Shown here: piece by piece, positions 7,705 to 17,192 of the stretch | How positions within the stretch are numbered: position 1 is the first letter of the stretch | Layout of the letters: each line of letters opens with the position of its first letter | NCBI RefSeq assembly: GCF_030908545.1 | Contig: NZ_CP133083.1 | Coordinates: 930,001 to 994,000, forward strand | Length of the DNA: 64,000 bases | Direction of reading: 5' to 3' | DNA from: Nitrosomonas sp. sh817 | GTDB lineage: Bacteria; Pseudomonadota; Gammaproteobacteria; Burkholderiales; Nitrosomonadaceae | The notes under the pieces: generated by a model | Databases searched by the model: none | What the model was told of the DNA's origin: nothing | The model's input: the letters and a program-made list of their open reading frames with translations, nothing else | Program-made: the position numbers and the translations under genes

Positions 7705-9290
7705 TCCTGGTTCCGGAAGACGCTGCAACGGGAAATCTCTTGCGCGACGCGCGCGCTGTCCCAATGCAAAGGATCAGCAACCAATCGTGCAATTTCATAA
7801 AGTTGTTCATCGCTAAGCTTGGCTAAAATGAGCAGCGGCAAGCGCCGGCGCAGCAGGTCGTCCAAATGAACGACCATTTCGTTGGTAGCGCAGTGCAGCA
7901 AATCGGCGAGAATGAGCGGTACTTCCGGCACAATGCGTTGCGCCAGTTGCGCATTGGTTTCGATTTGTCGAAGGATTTCTGGTGCTTTCATGCCGTGACG
8001 ACGCAGCAGCCAGTGAGCGCTGATGGCATCGATCCCAAGTTGTGCCGCTTGCGCCGTCACCTGCGAGAACCAGGTTGCAAAATTACCCGGGGGCGCCCAC
8101 GGTAATAATTTTTCCTGCGTGGTGCATTTTGCGGCACTGCCGAGTTTCTCGCAGATAGTATCGACGATACGCGCCGCGTCTTGCCGGGAGGAAGTGATTT
8201 TTCCACCAATGGCGTAATGCACATCGTTGGCAGCGGTTTTCAATTCCCAGTCGCGGCTCAATGCGGATGGCGATCCGCTCGTGGCGGATTGCAAAGATTG
8301 CTTAAACACCCGCACACCGGCAAAACTGCCGATGATGTCGCTGCGAGTCCAAGGTACTTCCAGATAGTGATTGGCAGCGGCGAGTAAGTAGTCGATATCG
8401 CTGGCTTCAACCGCTATCGGCCCGGTATCAATGTCGAAGTTGGTATCGGTTGTGCCGAGCAACGTCATGCCGTACCACGGAATCATAAAGAAAACCCGGT
8501 CATCGGCGGGAGCCGTCAGTAACAGTGCATCCGCATCCAGTACGGCAGGCATGACCAGATGCACCCCTTTGGCGAGGCGGCACCAATCCCGGCTGGGTGG
8601 TTCTCTGGCTAACCATTGACCGGTGGTGAACACGATTTGACGGGCATGGATGGTAAGTTCATTACCAGTTAGCTGGTCGCGAACGATCGCGCCGCCGGCC
8701 TTGCCTTCTGTTTCCAGAATTTGCGCCAACTGGCAGTAGTTGATGCAATAAGCACCGGCCATTTGCGCGCCGGCGATCAATTCCAAAACCAGGCGGGCGT
8801 CGTCGGTTTGCGCGTCGGCGTAGGTGAAACCGCCTTTCAGTTGATTTTGCTTGATTGCCGGAAAATGCGCGCTGAATTGCCCGGGATTGAAATATCGATG
8901 CCGCATGGACGGATCGGTATCGTGAGCCAGATAATCGTATAGCGACAGTCCCAATTTCAGTTGCAACCGGTTGAACCGCTGCCGGGCAAAGACGGGTACG
9001 CCGAAGCGCAGCGGCCAGACGCGGTGGGGTGCGAGACGCAGCAGCCGGGTGCGTTCCTGGAGCGATTTGCTGACCAGTTTGAAATCGTACGTTTCCAGAT
9101 AACGCAAACCGCCGTGAATCAATTTGGTCGAAGCGGATGAAGTTGCGCTGGCCCAGTCGTTTTGTTCGACGATGGCGACTTTCAGGCCGCGCAACGCGGC
9201 GTCATACGCCGTCCAGGCGCCGTAAATACCGCCGCCGCAAATCAAAAGATCGAGTGTTGGATGTTGCAGCGCGGCGAAATCGCGGTTCAT
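7701..9290 (-). CDS. glpD: Aerobic glycerol-3-phosphate dehydrogenase (FAD)
   Basis: This 529-residue flavoprotein oxidises sn-glycerol-3-phosphate to dihydroxyacetone phosphate and passes electrons to quinone at the inner face of the membrane. The N-terminal FAD-binding site is clear (LLICGGGIYGAWTAYDAA, then VAIVEQNDWASATSS), followed by the family motif STKLIHGGLRYLE and the substrate-domain GTTDTNFD. Length is typical of GlpD. It overlaps the phosphodiesterase gene upstream and the FGGY kinase gene downstream by ATGA, so the three are translated as one unit. The products feed glycerol backbones from phospholipid turnover into central metabolism or the respiratory chain. Confidence 0.95.
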   Translation of the reverse strand: MNRDFAALQHPTLDLLICGGGIYGAWTAYDAALRGLKVAIVEQNDWASATSSASTKLIHGGLRYLETYDFKLVSKSLQERTRLLRLAPHRVWPLRFGVPVFARQRFNRLQLKLGLSLYDYLAHDTDPSMRHRYFNPGQFSAHFPAIKQNQLKGGFTYADAQTDDARLVLELIAGAQMAGAYCINYCQLAQILETEGKAGGAIVRDQLTGNELTIHARQIVFTTGQWLAREPPSRDWCRLAKGVHLVMPAVLDADALLLTAPADDRVFFMIPWYGMTLLGTTDTNFDIDTGPIAVEASDIDYLLAAANHYLEVPWTRSDIIGSFAGVRVFKQSLQSATSGSPSALSRDWELKTAANDVHYAIGGKITSSRQDAARIVDTICEKLGSAAKCTTQEKLLPWAPPGNFATWFSQVTAQAAQLGIDAISAHWLLRRHGMKAPEILRQIETNAQLAQRIVPEVPLILADLLHCATNEMVVHLDDLLRRRLPLLILAKLSDEQLYEIARLVADPLHWDSARVAQEISRCSVFRNQE

Positions 9291-10042
9291 CGATCGCGCA
9301 GCATCAGCGCTCGCTGCGGCAAGTCGCTAATCAGGATATCCACGCCAAGCTGTAATGCTTTCGTGATCTCGTCATCACTGTTGCAAGTATAGACACCGGC
9401 ACATTTATCGTAATCGTGCAATAAATCGACGATGGCTTGATCGATACTGTCGATCGACAGGCAGAAGCCGTGTAAGAAAGCATGTGTTGCCAGCAGCTTG
9501 CGTGCATCGCCGATGGTTTGACCGGTTTCAAAGTTATAAATCAACGGAGATTCGACGCGATACCGGTGCGCGTATTCCAGGCTTGCGAGATTAAACGACG
9601 AGACCAGTATGCGCTGACCGGGATCGCTACCGATCAAGTCGAGCGTTTGCCGCATTTTGGCATGATGACGTGAGACCGGCTCCCAATCGCGGTTCTTGAC
9701 TTCGATCAGTAGCCGGCAGCGTTGCCGGTAACTGCGCAGAAAATCGTCCAGCGTCATGATACCTTCATTATCCGAATCCGGATTGATCAGTGCGCGTAAT
9801 TGCTGGTAATCGAAGTCGTCGATGTGTTTACCACTCATTCCGATCTTATCGAGAAAACGGTCGTGCCAAAGCACTGTTACCCCATCGCGGCTTAGCTGCA
9901 CGTCGGTCTCGATACCGTCGATGGCGTAACGCAACGCTTTATCAAAAGCGTTGCGGGTGTTTTCTATGGCTTCACGATTGGCGCCGCGATGCGCGAACAC
10001 TTGGCATTTTTCCGGTTGCGAGTGTTCAAGCATCGAATTCAT
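9287..10042 (-). CDS. Glycerophosphodiester phosphodiesterase
   Basis: This 251-residue GDPD-family TIM-barrel enzyme hydrolyses glycerophosphodiesters to glycerol-3-phosphate and an alcohol. It shows the diagnostic FAHRGANREAIENT at the N-terminus, DGIETDVQLSRDGVTVLWHD (metal-binding Glu, Asp and catalytic His), and IEVKNRD. It has no signal peptide, so it resembles cytoplasmic UgpQ more than periplasmic GlpQ. It overlaps glpD by 4 bp (ATGA) and follows the ankyrin gene by 14 bp. Its product is the direct substrate of the next enzyme. Confidence 0.93.
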   Translation of the reverse strand: MNSMLEHSQPEKCQVFAHRGANREAIENTRNAFDKALRYAIDGIETDVQLSRDGVTVLWHDRFLDKIGMSGKHIDDFDYQQLRALINPDSDNEGIMTLDDFLRSYRQRCRLLIEVKNRDWEPVSRHHAKMRQTLDLIGSDPGQRILVSSFNLASLEYAHRYRVESPLIYNFETGQTIGDARKLLATHAFLHGFCLSIDSIDQAIVDLLHDYDKCAGVYTCNSDDEITKALQLGVDILISDLPQRALMLRDR

Positions 10043-10056
10043 ACAGGTATCCGTAA

Positions 10057-11217
10057 TTATTTTTTGGCGGCTTGCAGCAGCTCGATAATTGCCGGATCTT
10101 TCGCAATTTCTGCTGCGGTTTTTCCGGTTTTACTTTTGATCGAAGTGCTCGCGCCTTTTGCCAGCAATACTTTGACGGCATCGGCATGATCATGGAGGCT
10201 GGCCCACATCAGCGCGGTGACGCCGTCGTCGTTTTGCAAGTCAATTTTTGCGCCGTTTTCCAATAAAACTTCGATGACCGGCGTATGGCCGTTTTGCGCG
10301 GCCAGAATCAACGGAGTGAATCCATTCGTGGCTTTGTGATCGATTGCAGCGCCGTGCTTGATCAGCGCTTTCACGATTTCGCTGTGCCCCATCAAAGCCG
10401 CCAGAGTCAACGGTGTGGCGCTATTTTGATCTTGCACATCGACTTTGGCGTTCTTTGCCAGTAGCGCGTTAACGATATCGCTATGGCCATTTTGCGCTGC
10501 GATAAATAATGGCGTGGTGTTGTTGGCAGCCACTAAATCGGCGGCGGCATTTTTTGCTAACAAGGTTTCAACGATCGCGACATGACCATTCCGGGCGGCC
10601 ATGTACAGCGCGGTAGTATTGTCCGACGCTAGATCGTCAACTTTGGCGCCTTTTTCCAGCAGTTTATCGACCACCGGACCTTTGCCTTCCATGGCGGCGA
10701 TGATCAATGCCGTGAGTTTTTCCTGGGTTTGCAGATGAATGTCCGCGCCTTTGTCCAGCAAGGTATCGACGATGGCATCTCGTCCTTTCTGGATGGCCAG
10801 CATCAGCGGGGTAATGCCATCGGTGGTTTGGACATTAATGTCAGCGCCTTTGGCTAAGAGCATATCGACAATATCCGCATGGCCGTTTTTGGTAGCGATG
10901 ATCAATGCCGTGACCCCGCCAGCATTCTTGTGATTGACATCAGCATTGCTTTCCAGGAGTTTTTTGACGATCTCGCTATGACCGAATTGCGAAGCTATGA
11001 TCAATGCGGTAAATCCCATTTCGTTTTGAAAATTGACATTGACGCCTTTCTCCAGAAATTGCGTGATGGTCTCGGTTTTTCCCGAGAATGCAGCCCTGAG
11101 GAATTCGGTTTCATCTTCGGTTGCGGCATGAGTTGAAGGGGTTAATAGTACGAAAATTACGATGATGCGAGCTAAAGATTTCAGTATTATCAAAAGGTAG
11201 TTCTTTATATAATTCAT
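10057..11217 (-). CDS. Secreted ankyrin-repeat protein
   Basis: This 386-residue protein has an N-terminal hydrophobic export signal (residues about 8-31, LLIILKSLARIIVIFVLL, then a probable THA-A cleavage) and about ten ankyrin repeats of 33 residues from residue 36 to the end. The repeats have the usual TALIIAAQNGH, IVxxLLxKGA and xVDVQDxxxxTPL pattern. It should act as a periplasmic protein-binding scaffold. It is first in the probable operon, 14 bp ahead of the phosphodiesterase, so the partner may be an envelope or lipid-turnover factor. That is inference. The strong repetition at DNA level makes copy-number change likely. Confidence 0.88.
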   Translation of the reverse strand: MNYIKNYLLIILKSLARIIVIFVLLTPSTHAATEDETEFLRAAFSGKTETITQFLEKGVNVNFQNEMGFTALIIASQFGHSEIVKKLLESNADVNHKNAGGVTALIIATKNGHADIVDMLLAKGADINVQTTDGITPLMLAIQKGRDAIVDTLLDKGADIHLQTQEKLTALIIAAMEGKGPVVDKLLEKGAKVDDLASDNTTALYMAARNGHVAIVETLLAKNAAADLVAANNTTPLFIAAQNGHSDIVNALLAKNAKVDVQDQNSATPLTLAALMGHSEIVKALIKHGAAIDHKATNGFTPLILAAQNGHTPVIEVLLENGAKIDLQNDDGVTALMWASLHDHADAVKVLLAKGASTSIKSKTGKTAAEIAKDPAIIELLQAAKK

Positions 11218-11437
11218 TGATTACACCTATTACGGGCTTGTTATTGTCAATTTCGGGTTATTAAGGAGATAACGGATCAGTGCATATGCATTGAATTTGA
11301 TTGTTACTTCTTATCTTTGATATTTTAACTCAGAAATATCCGGTTAAAGATTGAATTGGGATTGAAGTTTTCTCAGGGATTGCAGAGATTTTGTGAGCCG
11401 GGCAAAAGAATTTTAGATATTTTCAAGGAATAGGCAA

Positions 11438-12193
11438 GTGATTACAACCAAAGACTGGATCGTTCCGGATTGGCCGGCGCCGGATAATGTCAAGGCGCTG
11501 TTTACTACGCGTAACGGCGGTGTCAGTAACGGTTCCCGCGGGATGTATGCGTCATTGAATCTCGGCGCTCATGTGAATGATGAATTGGAGAATGTGGCGC
11601 AGAACCGGGCTTTATTGCGGCGTCACTTGCCGCAGGAACCGAAATGGCTAAAACAAGTGCACGGTACGCTGCCGGTTCAGATTGAACATGTTGCGGGCGG
11701 GATTCCCGAAGCGGATGCCGCATTCAGTCGCCAGCACCGTACCGTGTGTGCGGTAATGGTGGCCGATTGCTTACCGGTATTGCTGTGTGATCAAGCGGGC
11801 ACAGCCGTGGGGATTGTGCATGCCGGCTGGCGCGGTTTGGCCAATGGCGTCATCGAAAATACCGTTGAAGCGATGGGAGTGAATCCCCGTCAATTAATCG
11901 CGTGGCTGGGACCCGCCATTGGGCCGGATCATTTTGAAGTCGGCGCGGAGGTTTATGCGGCGTTTGTGCGGCATGAGGAACGGGCGGGGCAAGCTTTTCA
12001 ACCCAAGCAGTCTGGCGGCGAGGCGAAGTGGTTCGCAGACATTTTTTTGTTGGCCCGGCAACGGCTCAACGGTTGCGGTATTTCAGAAATTTATGGCGGT
12101 GGAATCTGTACTTATAGCGATTCGTCACGTTTCTTTTCGTACCGCCGCGATGGTGAAACCGGGCGGATGGCGGCGCTGATCTGGTTTGAGTAA
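11438..12193 (+). CDS. pgeF: Polyphenol oxidase/purine nucleoside phosphorylase family protein (PgeF, YfiH)
   Basis: This 251-residue protein is of the YfiH/PgeF laccase-domain family. It has the two signature regions LFTTRNGGVSNG and KQVHGT at the N-terminus and the zinc/copper ligands in ADCLPVLLCD and VGIVHAGWRGLANGV. Members have been described as purine nucleoside phosphorylases, laccase-like oxidases, or editors of peptidoglycan precursors, so the physiological role is unsettled. The start is a GTG at 11438, a short distance after a purine-rich AAGGAA. It probably forms its own transcription unit, divergent from the ankyrin operon. Confidence 0.92.
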   Translation: MITTKDWIVPDWPAPDNVKALFTTRNGGVSNGSRGMYASLNLGAHVNDELENVAQNRALLRRHLPQEPKWLKQVHGTLPVQIEHVAGGIPEADAAFSRQHRTVCAVMVADCLPVLLCDQAGTAVGIVHAGWRGLANGVIENTVEAMGVNPRQLIAWLGPAIGPDHFEVGAEVYAAFVRHEERAGQAFQPKQSGGEAKWFADIFLLARQRLNGCGISEIYGGGICTYSDSSRFFSYRRDGETGRMAALIWFE

Positions 12194-12232
12194 AATTTGT
12201 TGATCGGGTGAATTTAGTCAGCTGCAACAGCG

Positions 12233-12238
12233 TATAAT
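12233..12238 (+). promoter_or_regulatory. Possible -10 box of the ZIP transporter gene
   Basis: A perfect TATAAT lies 26 bp before the ZIP gene ATG, in the short gap after pgeF. No convincing -35 hexamer at 16-18 bp was found (TTTAGT is 14 bp away), so this is only a weak prediction. Confidence 0.3.
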
Positions 12239-12264
12239 CCCGCCTTTCCTTTTCGATTAGTTTT

Positions 12265-13074
12265 ATGTCGACGCTTACCTGGATCATCGCCGCCAGTTTG
12301 CTGGGCGGGGTGTTGAGTATCTTGCTTGCCGCCGTGCTGGCGCTCAATGCCAGGATATCCTGGTTATCCTCGCTGATTTCCTATGCGATTGGCGCATTGC
12401 TGGGAGCCGCTTTCTTGAATACCTTGCCGGAAGCGCTTGAGCTTTCCGACAATCCCGTGCAAGTGTCAATGACGGTATTATTTGGCATCCTGGCTTTTTT
12501 TATCCTAGAGAAACTCGTGTTGTGGCGGCATTGTCATTTGGAGAATTGCGAAGCGCATGATCCTTCGCAAGGCCACGCATTAGAAGCGCCACCATCGCAT
12601 TATCACCAGCACGATCACGGCCGTAGCGGGATGATGGTGATTGTCGGTGATACGTTTCACAATTTTGTTGATGGAATATTGATTGCGGCTGCATTTATGG
12701 TCGATGTGCAATTGGGCATCGTCACTTCGATTGCCATCATTGCGCATGAGATTCCGCAAGAAGCCGGCGACTTTATTATCTTGCTGAATTCCGGCTACAC
12801 TCGCCGCCAGGCGTTTCTGATGAACTTATTTTCCAGTTTTGCAACACTGGTTGGCGGCGTTCTGGCTTATTTCGCGCTGCATAACATGAATTATCTGATA
12901 CAACCGCTATTGGCAATTGCCACTGCAAGTATGATTTATGTGGCCATGTCAGACTTAATCCCCGGATTGCATAAACGCCCGGAAATTCATGCGACTATCC
13001 AGCAAGTGACTTTGATTTTGTTGGGAATCGCATCAATCTGGATCATTGGGGATATATTTCCCCATGCCGGATGA
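12265..13074 (+). CDS. ZIP-family divalent metal transporter
   Basis: This 269-residue inner-membrane protein has about eight hydrophobic segments, typical of ZIP importers for Zn2+ and other divalent cations. The two signature transmembrane motifs are present: HNFVDGILIAA in segment IV and HEIPQEAGDF in segment V, whose His, Asp and Glu residues form the binuclear metal site. A histidine-rich cytoplasmic loop (residues about 89-119, CHLENCEAHD and HYHQHDHG) lies between segments III and IV. It follows pgeF by 71 bp with a separate likely promoter. Confidence 0.93.
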   Translation: MSTLTWIIAASLLGGVLSILLAAVLALNARISWLSSLISYAIGALLGAAFLNTLPEALELSDNPVQVSMTVLFGILAFFILEKLVLWRHCHLENCEAHDPSQGHALEAPPSHYHQHDHGRSGMMVIVGDTFHNFVDGILIAAAFMVDVQLGIVTSIAIIAHEIPQEAGDFIILLNSGYTRRQAFLMNLFSSFATLVGGVLAYFALHNMNYLIQPLLAIATASMIYVAMSDLIPGLHKRPEIHATIQQVTLILLGIASIWIIGDIFPHAG

Positions 13075-13128
13075 TTGGAAGTAAGTGGTTGATGTGAATA
13101 ATGTTTTTATATGATAAGGACTTAAACA

Positions 13129-13542
13129 ATGAAACAATGGTTCATACTTATGCTGTTACTTGTTTGCAGCAGCTTTGCACAAGCGGATGACAGCGTAGTC
13201 TTGAAAGCAGTGGAAAGTGTTGCGCGATCATGGTTTGAGTTAGTGGATGATGGAAAATACAAAGAAAGCTGGGAAATGTCGTCGACTTTATTTAAAACCA
13301 AAACTCCGGAAGCAGAATGGCTAAAATCGATAGCTGGAATCAGAACCCCTCGTGGTGCAATGACCGCCCGGTATTTGGCTACCGCAGGTGCGACCAAATC
13401 AATCTCCGGATTTCCGGACGGCGAATATATCGTGCTGCAGTTTTATACGACTTTCGCTGAGAAAGGGCTGGCAATGGAAACGGTTACACTGGCTAAAACC
13501 GGCGAGAATGCTTGGCAGATCGCGGATTATGCGATTAAGTGA
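13129..13542 (+). CDS. Secreted DUF4019 protein
   Basis: This 137-residue protein has a clear Sec signal peptide (MKQWFILMLLLVCSSFAQA, cleavage before DDS). The mature part fits DUF4019, a small cystatin-like alpha+beta domain found in periplasmic proteins of unknown function (WFELVDDGKYKESWEMSS, the middle GAMTARYL, and WQIADYAIK at the end). It stands alone, tail to tail with the large glycosyltransferase gene, only 6 bp separating the two stops. No function is assigned. Confidence 0.8.
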   Translation: MKQWFILMLLLVCSSFAQADDSVVLKAVESVARSWFELVDDGKYKESWEMSSTLFKTKTPEAEWLKSIAGIRTPRGAMTARYLATAGATKSISGFPDGEYIVLQFYTTFAEKGLAMETVTLAKTGENAWQIADYAIK

Positions 13543-13548
13543 AGTGGC

Positions 13549-16140
13549 CTAATTTCCTGATGTCGCGCCTCTGAATCCTTCCGAAATCCGGTAATAGACG
13601 CGTCTTACCGGCGTGCCGTAACGTTCTATCACGCGATACTCAATCGATCCGGGTTGCACTAGCATCGGTTTGAGATCGATACCCTGCCGGGTTTTTTCCA
13701 GGTGACGGCGTTTCATGCCAACCTGAATGACCGGGCGATCCACAGGTGCTTGTGAAGGTTGCCAGTATTCATACATGGCGCCGCTATCGCCAAACATATT
13801 GCGTGAGCGGATATCCAATGCTGCGCTGCCATGAGTGTAAAACGCCAGGGCGCTGGCAACCGACCATTTGCTCATGCCTACGATAACCGGTTCCTTGCCG
13901 GTTTGATTCCTGACATCTTCAACAATTTGTTTGATTTCATCGGCCGTTTCCCGCCAGAAATAATGTTCGGTAAACAGATGATAGGGAATGCCGGGTATTC
14001 CCAATACGACGTAGTGCAATACAAACGCATAGGCCAGAATACAGCTGACGGCCATGAGCCGCCAGCCCTTTTGGATGCGCCTGCCAAACGCTCCGAGTTG
14101 GCTGCTATGGCCAATCATCCAGGCGATGGTGGGTAAAATTGCCAGCCAGATGGGGGCGGTCCAGTGAAATCGCGGTGCATCCGATAGGCTTGCAATGAAG
14201 AAGATGATCAAGGGGACGCCGGTGAAAATTTGCACAAACAAATGCTGTCTGCGTTCCAGTGGTTGATCGTCCGGTTTCTTGATTGAGAATAAAGCGAGTG
14301 CCGCTGCGGCAAAGCCGACGGGTGTTAATAATACGATGATGTGAAGCAATAATTGATGAACCGCAAACTGATAGCGATCCGTCAGCACGCGATTGGATTG
14401 GAAAGCAAACGACGCCCAATCATTTTCATAGTTCCACAGTATCACCGGTGAAAACAGCAGCAATGCCAGCAGTGCGGCCAGATAAGGATAAGGACGCAAC
14501 ATCCAGCGGCGCGCGGCGGGATCGATGATGACGAACACCAGTGCGGCAATTCCTAATAGCCCGAGGGTATACTTGGATAGCAGTCCGAGACCGAAAGCAA
14601 TGCCCATTCCGAGCCAGGCGGAACGTTGTTCTGCAACCAGCGCGCGTTCCATGTAATAGAGGGTGGCAGCCCATGCGGCGACTAACGGCGCATCCGGAAT
14701 CATCAAAAAACCCGAACCGAATCCCAGCGGTAAGATGACCAGCAACAACATGGTGCGCATCGCGGTCGATTTGTCATACAAATTCAGCGCCATGGCATAC
14801 AAATATCCCATTGCGATCAACCCGCTGAGCAACGCGCCGATTCGAACGCCAAATTCGTTGTGGCCTAAGATCGATGTGCCTAACCAAATCAACCAAGCGA
14901 CCATGGGCGGGTGGTCGTAAAAACTCAGATCCATGTGCTGCGCGTATTGCCAATAGTAGGTTTCGTCCGGAATGAGCTGGGCCAGGCCGAAATAAACCAA
15001 ACGTAGCAGTACCGCGAATAGAACAATGCCGATAGCCGCCGTACGCCATTGGATATCGAGGGATGGCGGATTCTTTTGATCAGGAAAGACATAAAAAGCG
15101 GAACCGAGATAGTTCACGATAGCGGTAGCGGCAATCGCCGGAAAAATTGCCAGTGCGGGTGGAACCTGCAAGACATAAACCAGCAATGCTAAGACGCCGC
15201 CACGCAGCAATAAAGCCAGCAGACCAACGGTCAGGAAGCGGCCGAATTGATGCCAGTGTAAATAACCCTCATGATGATCCCGGAAAGACCATTTGGAATT
15301 TAACGCGTAATTGGTGGTTGCGGCCACGAAGAAACTGACAAAGTGTGACATCGCAAGTCCGGCGTCACGGCTGATCATCCATTGGAAAACCAAAGCGTCG
15401 ATGATCACGCCGAACAATCCAACAACCGCAAACCGGCCCGCGGTATTGAGCGAAGCGGTGCCGCCGGCTAAAGTGACCAAACGTTGCAGGTATGCCTGCT
15501 GATGAGAAAACGATAATTTCGATGCGCCGTGCGTGCGATCGCTAAAGCAGATCGGGATTTCCGTGACACGGATTTTCCCTTGGTTGGCCATCAACAGTTC
15601 CAGCAAGATCTTGTAACCGCGCGCATGACCTGAAATGTTATCTGCCAGTTCGCGGCGGAACGCAAAAAAGCCGGAGGTGGCGTCGTTGACATCGCAGATG
15701 GGGCGCGCAATCAAACCGCCGATGCGTGATAGCAGTTGGCGGTACAACGGCCAATTCTCGGTTTTGCCGCCGGCGATATAGCGGCTGCCGATGGCAACAT
15801 CGTAAGAATGGTTCAATACCGGCGTGACAATAGCCGGCAATCGTTCGGGCGGATGACTCAGATCCGCGTCCATCACGACAATGACGTTACTTTTGGCTGC
15901 TGCAACACCCGCTAGAATCGAACCGGTTAGATCGGGTTTCTCGCGCCGTTCGATCAGGCGGACGCTGGTTTGTTTGGCCCAGTTCCGCACTTTATCCGGT
16001 GTGCCGTCGGAGGAGCCGTCATCCACAAAAATAACTTCAAAGGATCCCGGAGTAAGATCCAGGGCTAGAAGGCGGGTGACGAGTGCATCAATATTCTCAG
16101 CTTCATTGAGTGTGGGCACTACGATGGAAAAATCGGTCAT
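13549..16140 (-). CDS. Fused polyprenyl-phosphate glycosyltransferase, GtrA flippase and GT-C glycosyltransferase
   Basis: This 863-residue protein has three modules. Residues 1-230 are a DPM1/GtrB-type GT2 enzyme (VVPTLNEAENI, FVDDGSSDGT, VVMDADLSHPPE) that should load a sugar onto polyprenyl phosphate. Residues about 235-350 are a GtrA membrane domain (GRFAVVGLFGVIIDALVF, TTNYALNSKWSF), the proposed flippase for that lipid-linked sugar. Residues about 370-860 are a polytopic GT-C transferase of the PMT/ArnT kind (PDETYYWQYAQ, DHPPMVAWLIW), which would transfer the sugar to a periplasmic acceptor. GtrB-GtrA fusions are known. Having the third activity in the same chain is less usual. Acceptor and sugar are unknown. 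Confidence 0.9.
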   Translation of the reverse strand: MTDFSIVVPTLNEAENIDALVTRLLALDLTPGSFEVIFVDDGSSDGTPDKVRNWAKQTSVRLIERREKPDLTGSILAGVAAAKSNVIVVMDADLSHPPERLPAIVTPVLNHSYDVAIGSRYIAGGKTENWPLYRQLLSRIGGLIARPICDVNDATSGFFAFRRELADNISGHARGYKILLELLMANQGKIRVTEIPICFSDRTHGASKLSFSHQQAYLQRLVTLAGGTASLNTAGRFAVVGLFGVIIDALVFQWMISRDAGLAMSHFVSFFVAATTNYALNSKWSFRDHHEGYLHWHQFGRFLTVGLLALLLRGGVLALLVYVLQVPPALAIFPAIAATAIVNYLGSAFYVFPDQKNPPSLDIQWRTAAIGIVLFAVLLRLVYFGLAQLIPDETYYWQYAQHMDLSFYDHPPMVAWLIWLGTSILGHNEFGVRIGALLSGLIAMGYLYAMALNLYDKSTAMRTMLLLVILPLGFGSGFLMIPDAPLVAAWAATLYYMERALVAEQRSAWLGMGIAFGLGLLSKYTLGLLGIAALVFVIIDPAARRWMLRPYPYLAALLALLLFSPVILWNYENDWASFAFQSNRVLTDRYQFAVHQLLLHIIVLLTPVGFAAAALALFSIKKPDDQPLERRQHLFVQIFTGVPLIIFFIASLSDAPRFHWTAPIWLAILPTIAWMIGHSSQLGAFGRRIQKGWRLMAVSCILAYAFVLHYVVLGIPGIPYHLFTEHYFWRETADEIKQIVEDVRNQTGKEPVIVGMSKWSVASALAFYTHGSAALDIRSRNMFGDSGAMYEYWQPSQAPVDRPVIQVGMKRRHLEKTRQGIDLKPMLVQPGSIEYRVIERYGTPVRRVYYRISEGFRGATSGN

Positions 16141-16179
16141 GCAATTCCAAAGGCGGGTTCAGGGAGTAATGGCGGCATT

Positions 16180-17175
16180 TTATTTTTGTTGTTTCTGGTA
16201 CTTATTAACGGCCTTATTGTGATCCGCCAGGTTTGTGGAAAAATGCGATTCACCATTGCCTTTTGCAACAAAATAAAGAGAATCGGTCTCAGCGGGGTTC
16301 AGTGCGGCACGAATGGAGGCAAGACCCGGCATGGCGATAGGCGTGGGCGGCAAGCCGTGACGCGTATAGGTGTTATAGGCTTGGTCGGCTAAAAGATCTT
16401 TCTTGCGAAGATTTCCATCAAACTGTTCACCCAAGCCATAAATGACCGTAGGATCCGTTTGCAATCGCATTCCTTGCCGCAGCCGGTTAATGAACACGCC
16501 GGCGATTTCGGCGCGGTCGGTTTCCACACCGGTTTCTTTTTCGACGATCGACGCCAGAATCAGCGCTTCATAAGGTGTCGTTAATGGTAATGACTGGGTG
16601 CGCGATGCCCATTCTGATTGCAAGTGCTTATGCATGGTGCGATAAGCGCGCTGCAAAATCTCGATATCGCTGCTGTCCTTCAAAAAATAGTAGGTATCGG
16701 GGAAAAAAATCCCTTCCGCGGCGGTTTCGGTTGCACCGATCATGCGTAAGATCTCTGATTCATCTAAATCAGCCGTGAGATTTTTTATAAGCGGGTGTTC
16801 ATTTAGCACTTGCCGTAATTGCGCGAATGTCCAGCCTTCAATGAATCTTACTGCATTGCGCTTGGCATCGCCAGAAGTTAAGTAATTTAGAAGCGCCAGC
16901 TGAGTAACTGTTTCATTGAGCAGATAATCGCCTGCTTTGATTGCTGATTCTTGATCCAAGTAACGAGCAAGTAGGATGAAGGTCCACTTATTGAGGATAA
17001 CCCCATCGTCTTCCAACTGCTGTGCAACCTGTTTTAGATTACTGCCTGCGCGGACGGAAAACTCATAGGGTAGGGTTGGAAGCGTGATACTCGAATGAAC
17101 ATGAAGATAAAACCATGCCACAAGCAGCATGGCCATAAGCACACTAATATAGAGGAGGCGTCTTAGCGTGCGCAT
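16180..17175 (-). CDS. mltG: Endolytic murein transglycosylase MltG
   Basis: This 331-residue YceG-family protein is anchored by one N-terminal transmembrane helix (residues about 8-26) and followed by a LysM-like region (FSVRAGSNLKQVAQQLEDDG) and the catalytic domain. The active-site glutamate is in LASIVEKETGVETD, followed by the family motif QTDPTVIYGLG. MltG cuts nascent glycan strands and helps set their length. It lies 17 bp after fabF on the same strand, as in many proteobacteria. The next gene downstream is the Gtr fusion rather than the common tmk. Confidence 0.95.
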   Translation of the reverse strand: MRTLRRLLYISVLMAMLLVAWFYLHVHSSITLPTLPYEFSVRAGSNLKQVAQQLEDDGVILNKWTFILLARYLDQESAIKAGDYLLNETVTQLALLNYLTSGDAKRNAVRFIEGWTFAQLRQVLNEHPLIKNLTADLDESEILRMIGATETAAEGIFFPDTYYFLKDSSDIEILQRAYRTMHKHLQSEWASRTQSLPLTTPYEALILASIVEKETGVETDRAEIAGVFINRLRQGMRLQTDPTVIYGLGEQFDGNLRKKDLLADQAYNTYTRHGLPPTPIAMPGLASIRAALNPAETDSLYFVAKGNGESHFSTNLADHNKAVNKYQKQQK

Positions 17176-17192
17176 GCATCGGATGGATAAGA

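Noticed and set aside
10057-11217. Ankyrin DNA repeats as a tandem-repeat or CRISPR-like array
   Set aside because: The period is about 99 bp and coding in one frame, fully explained by ankyrin repeats.
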